Source: an uncultured bacterium (GTDB lineage Bacteria; Pseudomonadota; Gammaproteobacteria; Burkholderiales; Burkholderiaceae_F). From it: a stretch of 11,029 nt of DNA. Location: positions 1-11,029 of the forward strand of contig CAJMRV010000038.1 of assembly GCA_905215795.1 (NCBI GenBank). The letters are read 5' to 3'. Shown here piece by piece: positions 1-9,500 of this stretch; positions within the stretch are counted from its first letter, which is position 1; each line of letters opens with the position of its first letter. The translations under genes and the position numbers were made by a program. The notes below the pieces were generated by a model that worked only from the letters and a program-made list of their open reading frames with translations, was not told where the DNA came from and searched no databases.

Positions 1-242
1 GTCTTCGGTTTCAGGGCACTAATTTTGCTTGTTTAACTTTTCCATACCAGTTCATCACGTGGTTTTGCAACGTGAAACAAGACCTAATGCGATCGACATC
101 GGGAAAACGATGAATCAATCCCTGAATTTTAACAGGGTTTACGAAGACAAAGGGTTGAGGTCAGGTGATAAACTGCGGAAAGTTCGTCATTGGAAGTTCA
201 TCTTGCCTGTCTCCCTAGGAGGTTCAGGGGCTCTTCCATTGA

Positions 243-272
243 TGGTCGGCCTCAATGACGACCACCTTTTTT
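243..272 (+). terminator. Terminator-like hairpin with T6 run in the leader
   Basis: TGGTCG (243-248) can pair with CGACCA (259-264) around a 10-nt loop. CC and then six T residues (267-272) follow. This is the layout of an intrinsic terminator on the + strand, though a 6-bp stem with a 10-nt loop is modest. It could end an upstream transcript, in which case the adhesin promoter must lie between about 272 and 371. It could instead be an attenuator if the adhesin transcript starts further upstream. The sequence alone does not decide between these. Confidence 0.35.
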
Positions 273-298
273 CCAAAGGCAGGGTCTTGATGGTGATT

Positions 299-332
299 GC
301 GCCGGGGACGCGTTTGGGCGTCCTTCCGGTGC
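299..332 (+). promoter_or_regulatory. Strong hairpin in the 5' leader of the adhesin
   Basis: GGACGC (306-311) pairs perfectly with GCGTCC (318-323) around the loop GTTTGG. After a 2-nt bulge (TT, 324-325) the stem continues with CCGG (302-305) on CCGG (326-329). It then extends by a G-T wobble and two G-C pairs out to 299/332, giving about 13 pairs in all. There is no T-run after it, so it is not a normal intrinsic terminator. It ends 39 nt before the start codon, in the position of a leader structure that could affect translation or mRNA stability. That role is an inference. Confidence 0.35.
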
Positions 333-371
333 AACGGGAAATCGTACAAACGGAAACATGGGGTATTCGTC

Positions 372-524
372 ATGAACCGCGTCTACAAAGTGAAGTTCAA
401 TTCAAACACGGGTCGGATGGCCGTGGTCTCCGAACTCGCCAGGAGCAGGGTTAAGAGCCGCAGAACGGGCCTCGCTCTCAAGAGCGTCGTCGTGCTCCTG
501 GGGCTGTGCCTGGGATCGACCGCC
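372..524 (+). other. ESPR and Sec signal peptide of the adhesin
   Basis: Residues 1-25 (MNRVYKV, then TGRMAVVSELARS) match the extended signal peptide region typical of large autotransporters, where it slows inner-membrane translocation. A basic stretch follows (RSRVKSRRTG, 24-33), then a hydrophobic core (LALKSVVVLLGLCLG, about 34-48). The sequence STA-FPW fits signal peptidase I cleavage after Ala51. Cys46 lies in the hydrophobic core, but the residues before it (LGL) do not form a good lipobox, so a lipoprotein is unlikely. Confidence 0.9.
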
Positions 525-3500
525 TTCCCCTGGGGGGGCGAATGGCAGATTTGGGAGGGCGAATGGCAGAGTTGGGAGGGCTCCAACTACAACTCCCTCC
601 CGCAAAAGGAGAACGCGCTCTCCTACGTCATGAGGGGTTACAATAACGACCTTCAATACTGGAAATCCCCCATCACGCCGGGCGTCACAAAAAAGGTCGT
701 CAAGGGCGACTTCAACCTCTACGGTTCGCAGAACACGCTCAAGGGCACGCTCGACTGCCTCACGAACAACAAGATTCCGTACATCTTCAACATCCTCGGC
801 TCGCAGAACATCCTCACCCCGACCAAATCCGGCAACATCTACGACAACGCCGACATCGGGATGAACGTCGTGGGCTTCCAGAACAAGCTCAATTCCGGTT
901 CGAGCGTCGTGGGCATGCGAAACGACATGTCGGAAGCGAAAGAGAACGCCTTCGTCTTCGGCAGCAACAACACGGTGGCCGGCAGCAACAGCGTCGTCCT
1001 CGGCCTTGGCAACCAGCTCGCCTCAGGCAATTCCGTCGTCCTGGGCTCCGGGGTGGCCGACATGAACCGGGATTCCTCGGACAACGTCTACATCGGCTCC
1101 GGGATGACCTTCAACAAAGGGAGTGCGCGCCACAACGTGACCGTCGTCGGTGCCAACGTCAAGACTCCCACCGACATGCGGATTCCCGAGCATCTGACCA
1201 TCCTGGGCGCCGGGGCCGACGCCTCCGGCATCGCCGAGGGCAAGGTCACGACCCTGCTGGGCGGGGACACCCGCTACGAGTCCGATCCGTCACGCACGGC
1301 GGGCTATGACAAATACGACGACGTCGAAATCGACACGGTTCCCTACCATTTCCAAAGCGCGCCCGAGATCGGGCAGCTCGTCGTGGGAAAAGGGGCTGAA
1401 CGCCTCACCCGCATCAGCGGCGTTGCTCCGGGACTGATCGCCGCGGGCTCGACCGACGCGGTCACCGGCTCGCAGGTCTACGAACTCATGGGGCCCATCC
1501 ACATCAATCCCAAGGGGGTGGACAAGACCAACGCCGTGGTCGTCAACGGACTTGACAAGGGGATCCTCCCGCTTGTTCCGAGTCACGACAACGACTTCAA
1601 CGTCGGACGCAACCTCCGGGCGAGCACCGCACGGGTCGGCGACGTCAACAGCCTCACGCTCGAGATGACGCCCGACGCCGTCCTCAACACGGCCGCTTTC
1701 CGCAAGGACGGTGCCTATGAGGGCGCCGCCGGTGTTTATGTTTCTCCGGAATCCGTCGTCTTCAGGGGAGGCGAAACCGACCCCGAAATGAAGGTGAGTG
1801 CGGCGGGGATGGCCTGGAAGGACGGCCTCAGATTTGCTCAGGGCGGAAAGAACGTCATTTTGAGCGACGCCGCTGTCCGACCCGGTCAAGACGGTGTCGT
1901 GGCGGTCGGCCGCGACGTGAAAGTCAGCGGAAGCAACGCCACGGCCGTGGGCACGGGCGCCTCCGCCGGCGAGGGCGACGTCGCCCTCGGCGCGGGCACG
2001 ACCGTTGAGCGTGACAAAACGACCCACACGGCCGGGCTCACGTCCGTCGAGGGCGCACGCGTTACCGGTGGAACACTGGTTCTTGAGGGCTTCGCCTCGG
2101 GTGGCGGAATCGAGGGTGTCGCCTCGATCGCGTCCAAGGGGAAGACCCGCCGGCTCCAGGGCGTGGCCGCGGGGCTCGTCTCGGAGACTTCGACCGACGC
2201 CGTCAACGGCGCGCAGCTCTACCGCATGGCCGAGAAGATGGACAAGCTCACGGGCTGGAACGTCTCCGTGCCCGGGACGACGGAGGCGGTGACCGAGGCC
2301 CGCGTCACCGGCGAGAACGGCCTCCATGTCAAGGGCGGTCTCAATGTCGAAACCGCGCTCTCCGAGTCCGACGGCCGTCCCGTGCTGGAAGTGGCCACGA
2401 AGAAGGAGGCCGCCTTCAAGTCGATCGCCTTGAACGACGAGGCGGCTCCCGAGTCGGCCGCGGGAAGCGTCCTCGACAAGGACGGGCTTGCCGTCAAGAC
2501 CCAGGACGGCGGGATGAAGGTCTCCGGTGGCGGCCTCGAGGCCGAGGATGCCAACGGCAAGGTGGTCATGACGACGCGGACGCTCGAGTTCAGCGTGAAT
2601 GCCGGGAAGACAGGGCTTGAAGCCGATTCGACCGGCGGACTCGTTGTTTCCGGTGGAAACATCCGTTTCAACACGAATGCCGAAGCCGTCTTCGATGTCG
2701 GCGGTCGGAAGGTCACCGGCCTGGGCGACGGTGAAATGAAGACGGGCTCGACCGACGCCGTCACGGGCGGACAGGTGTTCGCTCTGAGTGAAAGCCTCAA
2801 GAGCGAAATGAAGGGGATGACCATGCCCGTGACGATCGTCGGTAAGGGTGCCCCGTCATCCTCCTTCGAACTCGCTGCAGGCGGGAGGCTGACCCTTGGC
2901 GGCGACGGAAATCTCTCGGTGGACGTCAAGAAGGACGACAAGGAGGTTTCGATCGGTCTGAATCCCGATGTGACCGTCCAGAACAGCCTCGTTGTGGGCA
3001 AGGGGGACGTCAAGGCCTCTTTGATGCAGGATGGTTTGAAGCTGTCCGATTCGACCGGGGAGAAGCTTTCCGTGTCGGCCGGCGGCGTCTTGGCGGAAGC
3101 GGGCTCGAAAGGGCTTGCTCTGCAGGATGACCGTGTGGAGCTCGTCAACCAGAACGGCGACATCCACTTGAATGCCGAGAACCTTCGCATCGGCCAGGGC
3201 GCCGAGGTGCTTGAGAGCGGCTCTTCCACGGCGGGCATCAACGGGCTCTCCGCCCAGCCTGCCGATGGAATCGATTTCGGAGAAAACGGCAAGCTCGCCG
3301 TCGGCGGGTACGCCGCGGCCGAAGCCACTTCCGCGGCGGCCTTCGGTGGACGACGCCTGCAGGGTGTCGCCGCGGGCCTTGTCTCCGAAGCCTCGACCGA
3401 CGCGGTCAACGGCTCCCAGCTCTACCAGGTCGGTTCCAGCCTGAAGCAGGAAATCGACCGTTCCGCCGTCCATTACAAGATCAAGGCGGGCGACAAGGAG

Positions 3501-6500
3501 ATCGACGTGGATCCCGGTCTCGTCTCCCTCGGACTGAAGACCGATAAGAACCTCACCTTGAGCGCCACCCCTGGTGCCGAGGCCGCCCTCGAGCTCGGGC
3601 TCGCCGACAAGGTCGGAGCGTCCGAGTTCCGTGCGGGCGCCTCCTCGTTCAGGGAGAACCAACTCGCCTTCGGGGAGGACGCCTCCATCGCCTACGACCC
3701 CGCCGGCATGACGATGGGATTGCGTTCGCATGACTTCGCCTTCGGCGGCGCTTCCGTCGTGTCCCAGGCCGGTCTGACCACCCTCGGCTCCGAAGGCGCT
3801 TCTGGCGTGGTCAACTTCAACGGCCGCCGTCTCCAGAACCTCGCCGAAGGTCTTGTCGCGGAAGGATCGCGGGACGCGGTGACGGGCTCCCAGCTCAATG
3901 AACTCAAAAAGCCCGTACGCATCATCAACGGCTCCACGGCCGTCGGGAGCAATGCCGATGAAAGCCAGAAGCTCGACATGGTCTCCGGGGCCTCCATCGT
4001 CCTGACGACCGACGAGAACATCAAGCTCGACATCTCCAAGAAGCACGTCTCCGACGGAAAGACCTATCCGAACTTCCTCTCCGTCGCCCTCAAGCCCGAG
4101 CTCACGGCCACGGGCATCACCCTCAAGAAGGACCTCGCCGACGAATCGGGCCTGCAGCTCTCGCTTGACGACACGGGCGACATGCTCATGACGTCGACGG
4201 ACGCCGCCGCGTCGTTCGGTCCGAGCGGCGCCCACCTGAAGTCGACCAGTCCGAAGACGCAGACGGCCGACCTCGTCCCCGGCGAGCTGGTGCTCGACGA
4301 CGGCACGGTGCACACCGTGCTCGGCGGCGAGAAGGGCCTCGTGTTCACGCAGGGCCCGACCCATGCCGCCGTGAGGATGGATTCGAAGGGCGCTCTGAGA
4401 CTCGAGGCCGGGGATGTGGTCCTCGGTGAGGGCACCGTCGTCGCACCCGCGGGAACGCCTTCGACGAGGCTTGATTTCGACGGCCGGTCCGTCGAACTCG
4501 GCGCCTTCGCCGGCGGGAATCCCTCCGGCGTGCTCGCGCTGGGCGGACGCGTCGTCCAGGGCGTCGCCCCGGGGGCCGTCACGGCGGACTCGACCGATGC
4601 CGTCAACGGCTCGCAACTTTATCGCGTGAGCGAGGGCCTTCTCAAGGAGGTCTCCGACAACACCAAGCCCATCGTCGTTAAGGCGGGAACGGTTCAGGCC
4701 AATGTGCCTTCCGGCGAAACGCTGGAGTTCGCCGCCGGGAGGAACCTGGAGGTTTCCCTTGATCAGGCGCAACGCAAGTTGACGGTGGGCACGCTCCCCG
4801 AGGCGACCTTCGACAAGGTGACGGTCGGCGAGGCCGTGCTCGGCGCCGACGGGCTCCGCTGGAACGGCGGTGCCGGCGTCAGCGGTGAAGGCGCCACCCT
4901 GAGGCTTTCGGGCACCCACGTCGACATGGCGGGGGCGTCCCATCCGCTTGAACTCGGCATGACCGGCCGGACGGCCGGCAACGAGGAGCTTGTCTCCGCC
5001 CAGTCGATCCTGGTTCCCAAGATCGGCGGTGACGGCACGATGAGCATGTCCATGCCCTTGAACGCGGCGGTGCAGCGCCGTCCGGTCGGCGTGGTCAACG
5101 CCGGCGGACGCCGCATCCAGAACGTCGCTCCGGGGCTGATCTCCGAAACCTCGGGCGACGTCGTCACGGGCGCTCAGATCTATTCCCTGGGCACCTCCTT
5201 CGTGAAGACGGTCAACGAGCGTCTCCGCGAACTCCACCTGCTGCCCGATCAGCCCGCTCCCGAGCACGACAGCTCGGTCAACGTGGGCGAGGGCAACACC
5301 TCGGGCAACGGACAGCGAAACGTTCTGTTCGGCGTGAATGAAAAGGTCGAGAGCGGTACGGACAACGTCCTGGTGGGCATCGACAACACGGTCGTCAAGG
5401 GTGACGGCAACCATCTCTATGGCGCCGGGAACTCGGTGCAGGACGGGGCCGCGGGCAACGAGGTCTTCGGCCATAACAACCGGATCGGATCGGGGAGCGA
5501 GAACAGCGTCTCGGGGCGCAGCAACCACGTTGAGGGCACAGGCGACGCGGTCTTCGGCAACTCCAACCACGTCTACGGGGCCCACTCGGGCGCCTTCGGC
5601 TCGTCCTCGGAGGTCCGTGGCGACAACGCCCTGGCCCTCGGCAGCAACGCCAGGGTCGGCGCAGAGGGCGCCGCTGTGGCGGACGCTGTGGCCATCGGCT
5701 CCGCCGCTGAGGTGCTCGTCGACAAGGGCGTCGCAATCGGCGCGGGCTCCGTGGCGAAGGGCCGGGATGACATCGGCGCGGCCGGTCTCGTCTCCTTCGG
5801 CTCCGAGGGGCATGAGCGTGTCCTCTCCAATGTCGCCGCCGGTGTCCGCGAGACCGATGCGGTCAACGTGGGCCAGCTCAAGAAGGAGCTGGGAGGCATT
5901 GAAACCCAGGTCGCGGAATCCATCAAGCCGGTCACCCTCAAGGGCTCCGTCATGAGCGGAGGTCAGCAGCACTCCGTCGAGGGCTTCGGCTTCAAACCGG
6001 GCGATGAAATCGAATTCGCCGTCGGCGAGAACCTCGGCCTCGGGCTCGAGGACTCCGGAAAGAGGGTCGGACTGACCCTTGAGAAGGACCTCAAGCTCGG
6101 GAGCGTGCGCACCGGACATGCCAAACTCGACGAGCAGGGCCTCTCCCTGGAGGCCCTGGCCGACGCGGGCGCCGTGGTGCTCGACAGGACGGGACTCTCC
6201 TTCCTGAAGGGAGCTGCGGGCGCCGCGCTCCGGTTCGTTGAGAAGGACGGCAAGGTCGACGTCCTCCTGGGCACCGACGCGGTGAACGTGGCCGAGGGCG
6301 GCGGGACCGCCAATTCGCTCGGCCGCTCCGATTATTCGACCGCCCGACTCGACTACGGGGATCCGGGCCGACTCGACGTCGAGCCTGGCAACGTGGCCGG
6401 ACGCACCAACGTCGCGGGCGTCGTGAGCTTCGGTTCGAAGGACGCCCCCCGCCGTCTGATGAACGTGGCCGCAGGCCTCGTCTCGAAGGAGTCGACCGAC

Positions 6501-9500
6501 GCCGTGAACGGCTCCCAGCTCTTCGAGACCGGACGGGCCCTCCTTGAAAACACCAGGAAGGCTTTTGAAGTGCACGGCCTCGGTGAGAACAAGGTGAGGA
6601 TCGAACCCGGCGAGGACGCCGGGGAGCCCACTCAGGTGATCGGCCGCGGCAACACGCTCCACGGCAAGAACCTCTTCGCCGTCGGCGAGGGGAACATGAA
6701 CGACTTCCCCGCGACCGCCTTAGGGGAGAAGCACGTGCTCGTGGGCGTCAAGAACCTCACCAACGGCAACGCCGACACGATGCTCGGCCGCAACAACCAG
6801 AACAACGGCAACAACAACGTCGTCGTCGGCCAGAACAGCCGGGTCGGCCACCTCACCGTCGACTCCCCCGAACAGGGCGGCAAGGAGAACGCCCGTTCCA
6901 ACATGAACGACAGCGTCCTCGTTGGCTCGAACAGCCGGATCGACAAGCCCGAATCCGAGACCTCGCTCGAGGGACACTCGGTCCTCGTGGGTGCCTCCGC
7001 GGAGCTCATGGGGCTCAACAACACGGGGGTCGGCTACGATGTCGCCATCTCGGGTGACAAGGGAGCCGCCTTCGGCGCCGGCGCCCGGATCAATGGCGCC
7101 AACGGCACCGCCGTGGGCGCGGGTGCCTCGGTCGAGGCCGAGGGCGGGCTCGCCCTCGGTGCCGGCGCCAGCGTCGGCATGGCCGGAGGCGTCGCCATCG
7201 GCACTGGTTCGGTCGTAACCAAGCGGGACGACCTCGGGAGCGCCGCCGGCGTCGTCTCCTTCGGCAGCAAGGGGGCTGAAAGGGTGCTCTCGAACGTAGC
7301 CCCGGGCGTGCTCCCGACCGATGCGGTCAATGTTTCCCAGCTCGACGGGATCAAGTCCGAACTCTCGGAAAACGTCAAGCCGGTGACCCTGTCGGACGGC
7401 AGGAACGACGCTTCCGTCAAGGCCGGCTCGAAGCTCAAGGTCACGGCCGGGGACGAGAACCTCGTCGTGGCGGTGAGCCAGGGACGCGAGGACGAACCCA
7501 ACACGGTCTCCGTCGCGCTCAACCGCGATCTCGCCGTCGACAGCCTTGACTTCGGCGACGACGTCAAGCTGCTCAAGCAGGACGGCAAGCTCTCGACCAA
7601 CGGAAAGGCCCTGGTCGTCTCCGACACGTCCAGAGCGGCTGAACTTGCCCGTGACGGTCTCGCCGTGCGTGCTGGAAAGGCGCTTGCACGCCTCGGCGGA
7701 GGCTTCCTGAAACTCGCCTCCGGAAGCGCCAACGTCGATCTCGACGCGCAGGGCCAGCAGCTCCTCTTCCGCAACGACGGGGAACAGGGCGTCGGCCTGA
7801 AGGGGAAGGGGGCTGACCTCGCCCTCGTGGTGGGACGTCACCTCCTCATCGGCGACGGCAACGGCGCCGTCGTGGAAAACGAGGGCGAGACCACGCTCGG
7901 CGTCGCCGGGTCCGAGGGCATCGTCAACGTCGGTGGCCGCCGCATCCAGAATCTTGCCCGCGGTCTCGTGGGTGAGAACTCCGCCGACGCCGTCAACGGC
8001 GCTCAGCTCTTCGAGCTCGGGCAGAAGCTCGACGGCGAGCTCGACCGCGCCGGCATCGGCGCAAACGAGATCAGCGGCGAAGACAACGTCGTGACCGGCC
8101 GGGACAACAAGCTCGGCGGTGAGGATGGCGGGGTCTCCGGCAACACGGTCGGCGGCTCCGGCAACGAGGTCGTCCGCGGCGACGACCCCGCCGACAAGGG
8201 CGCCGACAACACGGTCTTCGGCAAGGACAACAAGGTCGCCGGCGGCGGCAACGTCGTGGTGGGTACCGGCAACACGGCCGACGGCGCGGACAGCGTCGTC
8301 ATCGGCAATGGCGCCGAGAACACCGGCGACGACAACGTCGTCATCGGTCATGGAGCCTCCGCCTCGGGCGACAAGAACGTCGCCCTGGGCGCCGGATCAG
8401 TGGCCGAGGACCGTCAGGTCGACGGAAAGACCGTCCACGTCGTCTCGGTGGGCAGCGCCGACGAGAAGCGCATCATCGCCAACGTGGCCGCCGGCACGGA
8501 GGATACGGACGCGGTCAATCTCGCACAGCTGCGCGAGCGCACGAAGGGCTTCGCCCTCACCGACGGCAAGCTCGCGGACCCCCTGCGCATCAATCATGAG
8601 TCGACCTTGACGGTTGCCGGTGACGGCAATGTCAAGGTGAAGGTCTCCGGTGACAACAGTGCTGCAAAGCTTGAAATCGGGCTTGCATCGGATTTGAAGG
8701 CTGATTCGCTCGCCCTCGGTTCGGGCCTGCTTGTTGATGCCCAGGGCATTCGGAGCGTTCAGGACGGAAGCAGGCACAACGTCCTCGTCGTCCCGGGCGG
8801 CTCCAGGGACATCCTGATGGACGACCAGGCCCTCACCAAGGAGGGGCTGACCGCCGGCACCGCGGCCTACGGTGGGTTCCGGGCACCCGGCCTGACCGAA
8901 CTCGACGGGTTCGCCGGGGGCGACAAGGTCGTCGGCCGCCTCGTGGTGGGCTCCGCCGACGCTCCCAGGCGCATCCAGGGCGTCGCACCCGGCCTGATCG
9001 GGGAGGCGTCGCTCGACGCCGTGAACGGCTCTCAGATGTACGCGTTCATAAAGGCGTTCGACAGCTTCAAGAAACAGGCCTCGGGCGTGCGCGACGGCAA
9101 GGGCGACGTGACCATCGGCGGGGACGCCGATGGGAACCACGCCCCCAAGGTCGACGGTGAGAACAACACCACCATCGGCAACGCCCAGACCCAGGTCGAA
9201 GGCGACGGCAACACCACGGTGGGCAACAACAACCAGGTCACCGGCGACGGCAACTTCGTGGGTGGCAAGGACAACGTTGTCAAGGCCGGTGAGGACGGCT
9301 CCAACGTCGTGACCGGCAACGGCAATAAGGTCGACGGATCCTCCAACACCGTCTCCGGCGGGAACAACACCGTGAACGGAACCGAAAACCAGGTCGTCGG
9401 CACGGGCAACGTCGTCGGCGGGGACGACGGCACGCCCGTCACGGGCAACCAGGTGATGGGCAACAACACCGAAGTGCGCGGTGACGACAACGTCGTCATC

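Larger units (their letters stand above)
1..371. other. Non-coding leader upstream of the adhesin gene
   Basis: No gene can be supported here. The three forward frames entering the window stop at 20-22, 34-36 and about 108-110 without recognisable protein sequence. A 141-codon frame starting at a TTG at 29 runs into the adhesin gene in another frame and looks like no known family. Base composition is visibly lower in G+C than the gene that follows, with runs such as AATTTT and CTTTTTT, as is normal for intergenic sequence ahead of a G+C-rich gene. The region holds small inverted repeats (55-75 and 120-137), a hairpin followed by T6 (243-272) and a strong hairpin (299-332). The end of an upstream gene may lie just outside the window. 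Confidence 0.6.

Noticed and set aside
55..75. Inverted repeat TCACGT and ACGTGA with a 9-nt spacer
   Set aside because: It could be an operator, but six base pairs with no supporting context is within chance expectation.
120..137. Inverted repeat CCCTG and CAGGG with an AATTTTAA loop
   Set aside because: The stem has only five base pairs, is followed by just three T residues and shows no clear role.
144..172. Possible sigma-70 promoter AAGACA, 17 bp, GATAAA
   Set aside because: Only four of six bases match in each box. Chance matches of this quality are common in this less G+C-rich leader, and the terminator-like hairpin lies downstream.
297..371. Upstream in-frame TTG that would add 25 residues to the adhesin
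   Set aside because: The added residues precede the ESPR, which must be N-terminal, and the TTG abuts the base of a strong hairpin.
29..454. A 141-codon + strand frame starting with TTG that overlaps the adhesin start
   Set aside because: It has no clear ribosome site, no recognisable domain and runs 83 nt into the adhesin in another frame. The ESPR identifies the real gene start.
2856..6662. A 1,268-codon open frame on the minus strand
   Set aside because: It mirrors the adhesin exactly. Strong C/G bias in third positions removes stop codons from the opposite strand, and the predicted protein resembles no family.
6720..8351. A 543-codon open frame on the minus strand
   Set aside because: It is an Asp/Val/Ala-rich mirror of the head repeats in the adhesin and shows no independent coding evidence.
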